In this document: positions 34,578-46,607 of the stretch, piece by piece
Numbering within the stretch: position 1 is the first letter of the stretch
How the letters are laid out: every line of letters begins with the position of its first letter
Assembly: GCF_000002985.6 (NCBI RefSeq)
Contig: NC_003282.8
Span: 620,001 to 684,000 of the forward strand
DNA: 64,000 nt
Source: Caenorhabditis elegans
Lineage: Eukaryota > Nematoda > Chromadorea > Rhabditida > Rhabditidae
Reading direction: 5' to 3'
Translations under genes and position numbers: made by a program
The notes under the pieces: generated by a model
What the model saw: only the letters and a program-made list of their open reading frames with translations
What the model was told of the DNA's origin: nothing
Database searches by the model: none

Positions 34578-35389
34578 TGAAAGAAAAAAGGTTAGAATAA
34601 CGAGATTGAGGGGTTGAATAAATAAAATTGTTGAAAAAGAAAAGTGAATCGAAGAATGGAACATAGTTTTTTAAAATTCTGGCTGACAGAAAATCTATTT
34701 CATCAAAGTCCCAACATTTTGGGCGGAATTCTGCGTAAAAATAACAAACTACTGATTTTTTGCCAGTAAAAATTAAAATTTTAAATTAATTTAACAAAAT
34801 TCATGAAAAACCTAGGAAAACTTCACTAAAATTGCTGAAAAATCCAAAAAAATCGTTTAGGCCAACAAAACTCGTGTGTGAAATGAGAAGACGCTCTCAT
34901 ACACTTCGCATACACTCGAAACACGCTCCACAATGCAAACACCGTAGTCCGGCGGCTGGCCGTGTGCCAAGCCTCGTCCGCCGTAAATCGACACGAATTG
35001 TTTGTGATTTTTAATATGTTTTTCCTTGTTTTACAGGTTTTTTCAGGTTTTTATCTGGTTTTTTCGTATTTTTAATTGATAAAACATTATATTTAATCGA
35101 AAAATATCTATAAAATCAGTAATATTCGGTTTCTATCGAATAAAAAAGTCATTTTTCTCCCTAAAATGTGGTTTTTATTTGTAGAACTTTGGAAATCCGG
35201 CATAAAGCTATAATAAATGGTTTATCCCTTATTTTAGGCTACGTTATTTTCGCTAGACATTCTAAAACATCTAGAACTTTCTAAATTTCATAACTCCTCG
35301 TTGCATCATTTTTTCCCACGTGACCTCGGTTGTTTTCATCACAAACAAACACAATTTCCACTTTTCTCGTCGTATTCTCATCATTTCAG
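34578..35389. other. divergent promoter region of rpl-15 and the GHITM-like gene
   Basis: About 800 bases between two divergent genes. It holds AT-rich sequence and a GC-richer insert (about 34880-34995, with GCCGTAAATCGACACGAATTG) related to the dispersed CGTAAATCGACAC repeat. No TATA box was chosen. Confidence 0.5.
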
Positions 35390-35396
35390 TCAGAAA

Positions 35397-38300
35397 ATGT
35401 TGTCTCGTCTCACGATGACCGTTCCAAAAGTGGCGACTTTCACCTCGGGAGTCCGATTTTTCGCCAACACCGCCGCAAAATCAGCTCGTTATGGAGGAGG
35501 GCAGTCCGGATTCGGTTCTCGAGTAAATCAAGTGAGTTTTTCAATAATTTTTGACGAGAAAACGATTTAAAGAGTTCAGGGATTCGGAGTTCGCACTGGA
35601 CCAACGCTGAAGGAGCGACTTTTGGGACCAACTACTGGAAAACGTGAGGATTTTACTGGAATTTTCAATTATAAAAAGGCCTACATATATTTCCAGCATT
35701 CGTCTACGGAACCTATGCTCTCGCTGGAGCATCCGTCTTCGGAGTTGGAGCTCTCATGTACTACGGACTCGTCTCAAAAGAGCAGAGTATTCTCCAAAAA
35801 AGCGCAATTTGGCCATCATACGTCCGTGAAAGAATCAGCACAACGTATGCTTATTTGGCTGGAAGTCTCGCTTTAACTGCTGTCAGCGGAGTTGCAGCTT
35901 CCAGAAGCGCGGCGATTATGAGATTGACCGCTGGCGGAGGAATGATGGTAAGGGACGAAATATCCCCGAAGAAAAGCGAAATTCGTTGTGAAATCCCTTG
36001 AAAATCCCGGAAAATGGGCTTCGAAGTCGCTGGAAATGCCCGATTTCGTCAGAAAACCCGGGTTTTTGTGTGCTTACCGACTGAAAATTAACCAAAAAAT
36101 CGATTAAAAAAGGCTTCAAAGCCGCTGGAAATGCCTGATTTTAACGTTTTCCCGTTTTTTTTTTTTGGGCTTATTCAGTTAGAAAACCGCATTTTTGAGT
36201 GAAAATTGCAAAAAAAGTTCGAAATTTCGTCATCTCATGACTGAAAATTGCGAGTTTCAGGACCAAAAAATCAATTTTTGGCTAATAAAAAGCTTGGAAA
36301 ACGAGAAATTTTTTGCATTTTTATCTACTCATGACTGAGAAATGGAATTTTCAGGTCCAAAAAATCAATTTTTTAACGAAAAATTGAAATTTGTCGTAAT
36401 AATCTCTTATTCTGTTGTTTTTGCAGCGATTTTACTGGTTTTTAGGTTCAAATTTGTGTGCATATCAATTAAAAACCCGGAAAATTAATGATTTTAACTA
36501 GTTTTATCCACTTTTCGAACAATTTGAACTTCCATAAAAGGTTGGAGGTCATTTTTAAAAATTTTAAAGCAATAAAAACTTTAAAAATTATCGGAAATTT
36601 AATAAAAATCAATTTTTTCAGTCACTCTTCGGAACAATGGCTGCAATGATCGCTTCGGGAATGCTCGCCAGATCAATTGACTACGAGAGCACCGTCGCCA
36701 AGCATCTCGCCTGGGCTCTTCACTGTGGTACGGCGGATTTTCAACGGAGAACTTGAAAAAAAAAATCAATTTTGTGATTTTTACAAACTAAAAAGGCCGA
36801 ACTTCGATGAAAAATTGGTCGAATTCTGGCTAAAATCTCTGATTTTGTCAACTTTTCCGTGTTGCAGCGGGTGGAAATTTACTGTTGTAGGATTATTCTA
36901 CTGTTTTGCATAAGTTTTGGCTCGGCTAGCTTTTAATGTACCTAAATCAACCAAATATATTGTAAGAAAAACTATATTTATATGCAAAAAGGACCGAAAA
37001 AACCGAATAAAATCAATTTCCAATAGCTGCGAGACGGAAAAATTGACAAAATTTGAGATTTTTTAAGCCGAAATTGGAAACTTTCCGAAATTTTGATATA
37101 ATTATATATATAAAATTTCATCCAATTTCCTCTATATTCAGGTGTTCTCGGAGCCGTCTTCGCGCCGCTGTGCTTCATGGCCGGCCCAGTTCTCACTCGT
37201 GCGGCTTGGTACACGGCCGGAATCGTTGGAGGCCTCTCGGCCACCGCCATCACCGCTCCATCGGAGAAGTTTTTGATGATGTCCGGACCACTTGCCATGG
37301 GATTTGGCGTTGTTTTTGTCGCCAACATTGGAGCATTCTTCTTGCCACCTGGATCAGCTCTGGGAGCCAGTACGTAGTGAAATTTGGAGAAAAATGCGAA
37401 AATTCGGCTGAAAATATCGAATTTTGCTGCAAAATGTGCAAAAAAAATGGCATTTATGCCAGAAAAAACGTTTTTCTGATGAATTTCGCACTGAAAATGG
37501 CTGAAATCTGAAGTTTTCAGCTAAAATTCTCGTCGCTTTCGCGATTTTTGTAATAATCTAGGAAATTCTTCAGAAATTAGATTAAAATATCGCAAAAACA
37601 ACAATTTTCTGCAGTTTTTGCTATGAAATTTCAGTTTTATAGAGAAAAATCGTAAAAATCTGAAACCGAAAAATTCCCACTTCTCCACGTGGAGTACACG
37701 ACCATTGCGTAAATCTACACAACAAACCGGGTTTGAAATGCGATTTTTTCGATTTTTTAATGCAAAAAAAATCCAAAATTCTCTGAAATTCAGAAAAACC
37801 ACACGAAAAAAGCGAAAAAAAATTGCAAAAGTGTGAAAAATTCTTCAAAAAATTATTTCAGGTCTCGCATCGATTGTCGTCTACGGTGGTCTCATCCTCT
37901 TCTCGGCCTTCCTTCTCTATGATACGCAGAGACTCGTCAAAAAGGCTGAAAATCACCCACATTCATCTCAATTGTACGGTTCCGACATGCAAATCCGCTC
38001 ATTTGACCCAATCAACGCGTGAGTTTTGGGTTTCAACACACACACACTCTGATGTCTCCTCGATTCGTGTACTCTCTCGTTGCCGTGCCACAGGCCTCCA
38101 TGGTGCAATGCGAAACCGTGAGGCGTCGGTTGCTTGAATGCCAGCGTGTTTATAAGCGACACCTCGATGGAGTTTTGATCGCCCGGATGAACCATGGCGG
38201 TCTGTGGTGCAGACTTCAAATCTGTAGGCGGTTAGCGCCGCAGTGGTTCGACTCCACCTTTCGGGTGTTTTAGCATATTTTTTGTTAAATGTTTAATTTA

Positions 38301-38424
38301 AATATAAAAATCTTATTAATTATTAAATTTTTTCAGACAAATGTCAATCTACATGGATGTCCTGAATATCTTTATGCGACTTGTAATGATTATGGGAGGA
38401 ATGAACGGAAACCGAAGAAAGTAG
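35397..38424 (+). CDS. GHITM-like TMBIM family membrane protein, mitochondrial
   Basis: Seven exons join in frame to 342 aa: 35397-35531, 35580-35643, 35697-35947, 36622-36727, 37142-37369, 37862-38018, 38337-38424. The length matches human GHITM (about 345 aa). A CATTTCAG acceptor lies 7 bases before ATG. The N-terminus MLSRLTMTVPKVATFTSGVR is basic and lacks acidic residues, like a mitochondrial presequence. It is followed by the family segment GPTLKERLLGPTTGKPFVYG, then about seven or eight hydrophobic spans. The C-terminal part has the Bax-inhibitor-1 family signature: VYGGLILFSAFLLYDTQRLV, SFDPINAQMSIYMDVLNIFM. The protein is expected in the inner mitochondrial membrane, where GHITM affects cristae and ion handling. 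From memory it is the K11H12.8 product. Intron 6 contains the selenocysteine tRNA gene. Confidence 0.95.
38125..38155 (+). promoter_or_regulatory. external promoter of tRNA-Sec (PSE-like core and TATA box)
   Basis: TATAA at 38151-38155 lies 26-30 bases before the tRNA 5' end, and GTCGGT at 38125-38130 lies 51-56 bases before it. Selenocysteine tRNA genes in animals use upstream snRNA-type elements for RNA polymerase III, and the spacing fits. The GTCGGT core is also found before the U2 gene in this window. Confidence 0.6.
38181..38267 (+). tRNA. tRNA-Sec (anticodon TCA)
   Basis: An 87-base RNA starting GCCCGGATGAACC with a long acceptor stem closed by CCACCTTTCGGGTG. The anticodon arm is CAGACTTCAAATCTG with TCA. 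The variable arm is long (AGGCGGTTAGCGCCGC) and the T arm is GTGGTTCGACTCCAC. It is closely similar to the vertebrate selenocysteine tRNA, including the GGTGCAGACTTCAAA block. A TTTT terminator follows directly (38268-38271). It lies in intron 6 of the GHITM-like gene on the same strand, 69 bases before the 3' splice site. It decodes UGA in selenoprotein mRNAs; C. elegans is known to use it for one selenoprotein, thioredoxin reductase TRXR-1. Confidence 0.97.
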
Positions 38425-39179
38425 AATCATCAATCGATAATTGTCCTCTGTATTTTGTAAATATTCGTAGAGCACCCACTTTTCTCTCGACTTTTTGTGT
38501 ACGGTTCTATAATTTCCCAAAAAAAAATGCGAATAGCGCATCTCGATTCTCATTTAGTGTATTTTTTATTTTATTTGTCGTCGGAAATACACGATTTCTG
38601 CTCTGCCACCTGTGGTCCATTATAACGTTAAAATGTTCAGTAAAGGGGGTTGGCATAGCAACCATTTCTTCGAATTTCATACGGAAAGCTGCTGTGCAAA
38701 GCGTAATTATTAATAATTTAGTTCGAAGAATGGGCTTTTAGCATGGATTTCTCTGTGTTCTTTTCGTGGCTTTTACTCTATTCAATCGCAACATTCGAAA
38801 ACATACATCAGCTGTTCTGACTGAAATTTGAGAAATGTGAAGATTTTCATTATTTTTTTACATTTAAAACTTTTTCTCAAAATTTTTGAGTTTTTAAAAA
38901 AAGATTTATTTTTTTGCAAGTGTGGCGCACGCTTTTTTAAAATTAAAAATTTTTCAATCAGTTTCAGTGAAAACGCATGAGAAAGTTCACAGATCGATAG
39001 ATCTGCTAAATTTGCAAGGTGGGCACAGGAATAAAGGCGGAGCGTTATTTTGCAAACCTGCGGCGTGCAGGTCGTCGTGTACTACTCGTGGAGAACTGTT
39101 GTTCCTACATGATTTTGGATCATTTTCGGATTTTTACTTAAAAAAACGACGGAAAAGTCCGCAAAAGTTCTGAGAATGC

Positions 39180-39475
39180 GTATTGAGCAACATATTTCGG
39201 CGCAAAATATCTCGTAGCGAAAACTACAGTAAGTCTTTAAATGACTACTGTAGCGCGTGTGTCGATTTACGGGCTAGAATTTTGAAATGGGCGAAAATAA
39301 TACGAAGAAACGAATTAAAATTGAATATCCCTGTCACACTATTTGAAAATAAATTCGAATTTTCGAAAATCGAGTCCGTAAATCGACACAAGCGTTACAG
39401 TAGTCATTAAATGATCTACTGTAGTTTTCGCTACGAGATATTTTGCGCGTCAAGTATGCTGTGCAATACGTATTC
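39180..39475. repeat. foldback element with CGTAAATCGACAC arms
   Basis: The left arm (AAAATATCTCGTAGCGAAAA, ACTACTGTAGCGCG, GTGTCGATTTACGGG) and right arm (CCGTAAATCGACACAAGCG, TTACAGTAGTCATT, GTTTTCGCTACGAGATATTT) are reverse complements around about 110 central bases. Half-copies occur in BolA intron 2 (about 32465-32551). Confidence 0.85.
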
Positions 39476-40100
39476 TTAGAGTTCCGAGTTTCCGTTATTT
39501 TTCCCGTTAAATTGTCGAGGAGTTTTTAGACATAATTTGAAATTTTATGAACATTAAAAAATCGGGAATACCTTTTGTCATTTATTTCTGCGCTTGTGCA
39601 TTATTTATTCAGATACATAACCGGGGTGGTGGTGGGTTCAAAGGCGACATGACCAGATTAATATGCAATAGTGCGTGAGAGCCACCCTCCTCCCTTTGAC
39701 ACCTTTCTTATATTCTCCGCGCGCGTGCGCCCTTTTTTCTTCTTCTTCTTCTTCCATCAATTTCTCGTTTTTTCTCCTTCTCCTACAAACTTTTCTCTCT
39801 CGTGTCACCACACACGTCGGCCGGCCTGCTGAAATTGAATTGGCTCACCAGCCACCCCAACATGTCGGCGGAGCAGCAAGAACGCGCGCGAGTGCTTTGA
39901 CATGAATGTTATATCAATCGCACGTTTTTTTTTCGTTTTTTTTTTCGCGCTACATGTGTGTCCAAACACATGTTTCTATACAGACGGCACCGCACTTTTT
40001 GTCTTTTACTCATTTATTTACGTGTTGAATTACTAGCAAATAGTGTCTATACAAGCAGTGTTGCCCCATGGGCTTTCAACCTCTACCACAGTCGTTTTGT

Positions 40101-40285
40101 CACGGGGTGCCAGAGAGTCTTATTTTGGCTTGATCTACGTAGATCTACGAAAAATGCGGGAGAAGAGACGCAGAGTTCTCAACTGATTTTGCATGGTTAA
40201 GAACGTGCTGACGTCACATTTTTAGGCATAAAATTCCCGCATTTTTCGTTGATCAAACCGTAATGAGACAGCCTGGCACCACGTG
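40101..40285 (+). repeat. 190-bp inverted-repeat element, copy 2
   Basis: Same orientation and internal blocks as 30784-30978, including GATCTACGTAGATCTAC and GACGCAGAGTTCTCAACTGA, ending GCCTGGCACCACGTG. Confidence 0.85.
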
Positions 40286-40714
40286 TTTTGTTGATTTACG
40301 CAGCTCGTGTACTACTCGAGGAGAAGATCTGACGGGTTTTGCAATATTTTTGCAAACTTTTAAGATTTATCATTATTCGAGGCCTCAATTTTCAAGCGAT
40401 TTGCTTTGAAATAAGTTCCAGCTCTCGTTTCCAGGCGTAGGTCGCCTGGAAGGCAAACAGGCAGGTATTTTTGTGAATATTCGTATACTTCTGTTTTCCA
40501 TGAATCTTGAATCTGAAAAATGACAAACACTGCTGAATACATCTCCATGGTGATGGATTTTTATGAGTATTATTCCAATTATTTTTTTATCTTGTTGTTG
40601 GCGAAGAAACGATGAAAACTTTACTTTTTTAATGTATTCGCACTAAAGTTTTACAGAGAGTAGAATCCGCCTATTTCTTGGTTACTAATTTTTAATGTGA
40701 CACCCACTAAGGGA

Positions 40715-41190
40715 CAAACGCCTGCCTACCTGCCTTCAAGGAAATCTACGCGACCAACGCCTTCCTGCGTGCTTTCTAAGCGACCTATGTCTTCCTACAG
40801 CGGCTTAACGGTGACTTCAACTTATTTTTCTGCCTTCACGTGGTGCCAGCCTGTCCCATTACGGTTTGATCTACAAAAAAAGCGGGAATTTTTTTGCCCA
40901 AAAATATGTGACGTCAGCACGTTCTTAACGAAATCAGTAGAGAACTCTGCGTCTCAAGTTGAGACTCTCAACTCCCGCTTTTTTTGTAGATCTATGTAGA
41001 TCCGAAATGAGACACTCTGACACCACGTGTGCCTTCAAGGTAGCTTACTTTGTGCTCACGCCAAAATTCAAACAGTAGGCGGTAGACACATAGGCACGTA
41101 GGCACATAGGCACGTAGAGATGTAGGCGCGGTAGGCACATCGATACGTAGGCACCTATGCACGTAAGCACGTAGGCACCTAGGCACATAC
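40715..41190. repeat. GTAGGCA cluster interrupted by an inverted-repeat element
   Basis: CTGCCTACCTGCCTTCAAGG units lie to the left and GTAGGCACATAGGCACGTAG units to the right of the element at 40838-41029. Confidence 0.65.
40838..41029 (-). repeat. 190-bp inverted-repeat element, copy 3
   Basis: Inverted relative to copies 1 and 2, bounded by CACGTGGTGCCAGCCTGTC and GACACTCTGACACCACGTG. The left end adjoins TGCCTT and the right end GCCTTCAAGG, suggesting insertion into a GTAGGCA repeat. Confidence 0.85.
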
Positions 41191-42384
41191 TTTTAAAATC
41201 CTTCGTTTCCAATTGAAAATTCAAATTTCACAGCAGCGCTGAAAGCGTCCAAGATTGTCCTATTGAACAATGCAATGTGCTCTCATCTCGCCGGGGGCTC
41301 CTCTTCCGCTTTGCACGATGCCCCACGTCTTCTCAAGTGAGAGAAGAGGAGAAGCTCCCAAGAGAGTCAAAAAGAAAAAGCATACACCACAACAAAAAGT
41401 TGAGAAGGAAAACGAAATTTTTCCGTTGCTTTTTTTGCTCCATTTTGCTCCATTTTTCGTCTAGATTCAACTTTTTTTACCCAATTCGAAAAACACTTTT
41501 ATACACAGAGACACAATAATGTTCAATTTCCCAGTGAAATTCAACTTCTCACGCTCTATTGCGTTCCAACTGGTTTTCATCTTCTCCATCTTTTCGAGAT
41601 AAATTTCCTTTAGTTTTGTTATTCTTTACCTGTTTTTTTAAATTAAGAATTTATTTATTTTTTAGTTTGAAAACCTACGCTATATCAATTTCTGAAATTT
41701 TTAAAACTTTAGCTGTTGAGAGCAAAGCTTTACCGTTTGAAATTTGAAAAAATAGCCAAAAAAAAACGGAAAGATAAACAAAATCAAAACAGGTGTTGTG
41801 TTTATGTAAGTGAATATCCATCAATCTTGATCACACTCAACAAATCTCGGGCAATCGAGAGGAGGATGGAGAACAAAAGATACAAACACACTCTCTCATT
41901 TTATATAATACGAAAACAATTGCTAATCTCGGTGATTTTCAATGGTTTTGAGGGTTTCTATACTAATAATATTATTATATGTCGTTAAAAATTGCAAGGA
42001 AGCTAATATTTTGAATATAGAAAAAATTCCAGTTCTGAATTTTTTTTGCATATTTTTTTTTCAATGATTACGAATGTTTTAAAATTGCTCCCAGAACAAT
42101 CTGAAACGCTTCAGATTTTTTAAAAGAAAAAATCTGAATTTTCCTCCACCAGAAAACCGGTAAAATTTCGTGAATTTTTTTTCAGATTTATTTTTCGAAA
42201 ATATTATAAAAATTTGTTTTGCCACCATTTTGAAAGTCTATAAAATTTCACAGAAATAGTAATTTTTGCTTATTTTTTGAAAATTATTTTTAGGATGTTC
42301 TAGAAGCCTTACGAAAAATAACTTAAAAAATTTTTTTTTTCAAAGACGAATCAGTTTTCAAACTAAAAGTTCAAGATTTACTCG

Positions 42385-42705
42385 AAATTTTCCGGCAAAT
42401 TGGTTTGTCGACAAATTCGGCAAATCGGTCAATTGCCGGTTTGCCGATTTGCCGTAAATTTTCATTTTCGGCAAATTGCCGATTTGCTGTTTGCCGATAT
42501 CAGATTAAAACTGTCTTTTCGATATTTTTTTCTACAGATTTTCATATAATTTGCTTACTTTTCAAAATAGATGTAGGAACATTCATAGGATGCGTTTAAT
42601 TTTGCCTTTGGAATTGAAATTCTGAAATTTCCAAAAAAATAAGTGCAAAATTACAATTTGCCGGAAATTTTCAATTCTGGCGATTTGCCGATTTGCCGAA
42701 AACAA
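42385..42705 (+). repeat. GCCG-type repeat with conserved core
   Basis: Units like GGTTTGCCGATTTGCCG flank the core AGATGTAGGAACATTCATAG at about 42570, shared with copies at 5436 and 60425. Confidence 0.8.
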
Positions 42706-43314
42706 AAAAAAATCAGATGAAGCAGGAATTTTTTTTGAAAAAGCGGAAAAAAAATCATTTTAGAAGTTAGAACAAAATTTTTTAAAAACTTTTCTAAAGG
42801 TACAAAATTCCAGTTGGCCGCAAAACTTTCTAGAACTTTTTCTTTCCTAAAATGTATACTTTCCCCCTTCTACAGAAGCTGCCAAAAATCCCAAAAATCT
42901 AAAAAAATCAATAATGTATTCCCATAGAATATCTGGTAACGATGCCATGCCATCATGCCCCTTCAATCTCTCACACTTTTTTTTTTTTTGGTTTTTTGTT
43001 GTTTGTTGGATGTCCTCTTTGTTGTTTTTATAGTCCTCATCTTTTTTTTCTTTTTTTTTTCGAAAAACGAGTGATTCAGAAGAGCTCTTAGACCAAAAGC
43101 AGGAGGAGAAGGAGGAGAAAAAATTTTTTGAAGTACAACAGGAAAGAAAAAGAATGTACTTCAAAAATATTCTCCGTCTCTGCTGCCCGCTTTTCCCTAT
43201 TTTGAATACCAACTACAGAGAGTTTCGACTTGAAAATCTAAAAATTTGTTTCAGAAATTTTAAGATTTTTATGAAATATTCCAATTGGAAAAAATTATTA
43301 TTATTTTATATTAT

Positions 43315-43450
43315 AATCCCAAAAATTCCAGAATTTTCCAGAAGTTTCCCTAATTTTCCAACACTTTCCCAAGCCTTCTAGGAGTTTACTGAACTTTTCA
43401 AAAATGTCCAGAAAAATTTCAGAAAGTCGCAGAAATTTTCTCGAAAAAAA
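43315..43450. repeat. short HSE-like stretch
   Basis: Closely spaced TTCCAGAA, TTTCCAGAAG and GTCCAGAAAA units, resembling the arrays near the nuclear receptor gene. Confidence 0.45.
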
Positions 43451-45524
43451 AAGAGTTTATCAAAGCAATTATTTATATGTGGAATTTCCCGTCCAGAAAT
43501 TACTGATAATGAGAAATTTGGAATTTAAAATTTTAATTGTTAAAAGGTTTAAAAATTGTAATTTTCAAAAATATTTCACCGATTAAGTTAAACTTCCCAT
43601 CTGAAAATTTCTCATTAAAAAAAAATTTTCTCCAATTTTATTTTAAAAAATTAGAATTTAAATCTCCCTCCAAAAAAATTCCCTCAGCAAATTTGAATTA
43701 AAGCAAAATTTTAAATTTTCAACAAAAAAAAAAAAGAATTCTCAGAAAATTTGAATTTCCCGCCCGAAATTAAAAAAAAATTGAATTAAAACGATATGCA
43801 CAGTTTTCAAAAAAAAAACTATTCTCATTGTCAGAAAATTTGAATTAAAAAAATTTCAGTAGAAAAGCCAATTTGAATTTCTCGTTAACACTTTTTGAAA
43901 ACTTAAAATTTGAGTTTCCCGCCAAAAGATTTTTCGAGTATCTTGAACCCAAATTCCCGAAACCTAACCCAACTGCCAACTAGTTGTTATATGAGTTTCA
44001 AGGACCATGAAAAAGTTTAGAGCATCATCATTGAGATTTGAACGGAATACGGAAATTTACGACTTTGTGCTTCTTCTTCTCCTTCTCCTCCTCCTAGCTG
44101 TTTCTCTCATTTCAGCTCGATTGTCATGCCGTTGTCGTCGGGGAGTCTCCCACACACATGTTCCTCAGTAGTCTCTTCTTCTATTTCTTCTTCTACTCTA
44201 CTCCCAACCGAGACTTTTTTTTCATTTTTTTTCCGTTACTTCGTCCTTCTCTTTTCTTGTTCCTGCAATCCCCACGTAAATAATAGCAAAAAGTTGTATG
44301 GCATTCCCCTGCCGACCCTCTTGTCTCCCAATCTCTCAATTTTTCAATTGATGGACTGTGACAGGTTTCGATGCGATGTAACCCAACCTACTTTTGAAGG
44401 CTAAATGACCTCCAACTACCATTCTCATGAATCGATATACATTACGTGTTGCCACTTTTTAACCTCACAACGATTTTTTTTTGGAAAAAATGCAATTGTG
44501 AATTTGCCAACACTTTTTGCTCTTTTTTTTATTATTTTGAAACTTGAACTGAACCTTCATACTTTGAATAAGGATTTTTGAAATATGATTCTAAAGAATT
44601 TGCCGAAGAAAAAACTTTGAGCTTTAAAAAGTTAAAACAACTGAACTTTTAAATGCGTAAATTTTGAAAAATTACTTCACAAATTTATTTTTTCACAGTT
44701 TTGTTAATTTCAATGGTGATAAAAATAATGAAAATTTATGTAAAAAAGTTTATTTCCGAAACATCTTTTCCACCAAATAAGCCACCCAAACATTTCAGAT
44801 TTTTTCCAAAAAACTAAAACTTCATTGTGTGCCTAAGTCTAGATTCATGTAACATTCCAGAAAAAATTTTAGAATTGAAAAAAAAATGTTCTCTAAATTT
44901 TTTGGGATTTTTTACAAATTTTGAATAGGCCTGAAGAATAAATTTGGAGAAATTAAAGACTGCACTGTCTCCTCAGCTGGAAATTTATTTGTTGGCGCAA
45001 AACTCGTGCAGCGCGTGGGGCTTTGAGACAAATCCGAAAACGCTAAATTTTGTGTTTTTCTTCATATTTTCATTTTATCAGGTTCAATCAAAGACTATAT
45101 TTTAAATGAAAAACAGTTTTATACCGAAAACGAATGATGAACATGAAAATTTGGAGAAAAACGCAATTTTTGGTTGATTTTACTTTTTTACGCAGGGCCT
45201 CTATTTTTCAATTAATTTTGAAATTTCTTTTTTCTCCACCTTCCTTACAGTCATGTGAACAATTGATGCGTAATTAAAAACTATGAAAAATTCACTTTAA
45301 AGTAACAAAATATGAAGGAAATCACTTTTCAGTGTTAAAATTTTCCCAGGCTCACGAGAAACGCTCAAGCCCCCTTGTTGGGTCATTTCCACGTGAGGAG
45401 ACTGTGGATTGTACTAGTTTTGTTAAAACTCTCAAAACATTTTTTTTCCAAATTTGATTAGACTACTTTACCGTTTTAATTTTGTCCTTTTTTTTCCAGT
45501 TTCCATAACCTCAATAATTTTCAG

Positions 45525-46607
45525 ATGCGGTTCCTTATAGTGTTTGCCTCATTATTTGCCGTCTCTGCCGCTCTCAACTGCTACATTTGCAACAGTTTGA
45601 ACCAGCCAGAGTGTGTCCATAACTATGAAAAATTTAATAAGGTTTGTGTAAATAAAAATAAAAAATTCAAAAAGCTTCCTGAACTCTCTAAAAAAATTAT
45701 TTAAAACTGTAATACCCGCAATTTCACGGACCTTGATTTTTCTCGAAAAAATATTCTGAAAATTTTTTTGATAACTTTCTCGCCGCCAAAAAAAAAACGA
45801 AAATTTTTTTTCAAGTTCAAAAATGTTCCACAATGCATCTCAATTCCATATATACCCATGAAATCAAAACACCTCAAAAAAATCAATGTTGGAGCAACTT
45901 TACGATGCTAGAAGCCTTTGAAAACTTGCACGAAAAAATTTTTTAAAGCTTCAAATTCCAACCGATTTCAGCAGAATTTTTTTGTTGATTTTTTGTGGTC
46001 CTACTGCTTTTTTTAAGACTAAAAAAATCTAGCAGTTGTAATTTAAAAACTTAAATTACTTGCAGATATGCCCAGTCAAATCGTTCGGTGGAATGAAGTC
46101 GGTGAAGCCACTTGGATGCCGTGTGTCCCGTCAGTATGTCAAAGGTGAGCTTTGATTTTTCCTTTTCATCTTTTTTTTTGCTTTAGTTCGACAGAGCACT
46201 GGTGTTCAGCCGAATTTTAAAAAAACGAAAAAAAAAACAAATTTTCAGAAGAGACCTCAATTGTCCGAGAATGCGCCTACACCGGAGAAGATATTGAGAG
46301 AAAGTCAAACAAGGTGAGTTTTTCACAAAAATGCATACCTACCTTTAAGGCAGTCTACGCCTTCTTGCCTACATAGGCATCCGTGCCTAGTAAACATCCA
46401 CGTAGGCGTGTAGGCATGATTACCGAAGTTCTCGTTTTCCTGTTGACTCCCATAAAATTCCCCAAAAACCGCCTAAATTTCCAGGGATCCCTCGGAGTAT
46501 CACGTGTCTACTCCCAATGCTCTGAGAACCTTTGCAACTCTGCCGAATCTTCCACCCACTTCCTCACCGCCGCCGTCTTCATCGCCATCTTCAAACTTTT
46601 TGCCTAA
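45525..46607 (+). CDS. Ly6/quiver-like GPI-anchored protein, copy 1
   Basis: Four exons join in frame to 127 aa: 45525-45641, 46066-46144, 46249-46313, 46485-46607. Residues 1-16 (MRFLIVFASLFAVSAA) are a signal peptide. The mature protein begins LNCYICNS and has the cysteine pattern C-x2-C, then C, IC, GC, REC and finally CSENLCN, the hallmark end of Ly6/uPAR three-finger domains, closest to the sleepless/quiver type by the VREC and late CSxxLCN blocks. The tail HFLTAAVFIAIFKLFA is hydrophobic with no charge after it except one Lys, as for GPI attachment. Such proteins sit on the outer membrane and modulate channels or receptors. The acceptor ATAATTTTCAG directly abuts ATG. Copy 2 follows in tandem. 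Confidence 0.88.

Larger units (their letters stand above)
38425..45524. other. 7-kb repeat-rich intergenic region
   Basis: No gene is supported. It contains a foldback element (39180-39475), two copies of the 190-bp inverted-repeat element, GTAGGCA repeats, a GCCG-type repeat (42385-42705) and an HSE-like stretch (43315-43450). Pyrimidine-rich TCTTCTTCTTC tracts occur near 39735 and 44070. Confidence 0.55.

Noticed and set aside
37053..37511. 152-aa plus-strand open frame
   Set aside because: Out-of-frame shadow of GHITM-like exon 5.
44126..44404. Ser-rich 92-aa open frame with many hydrophobics
   Set aside because: Its composition follows the pyrimidine-rich TCTTCT tract; no splice pattern.
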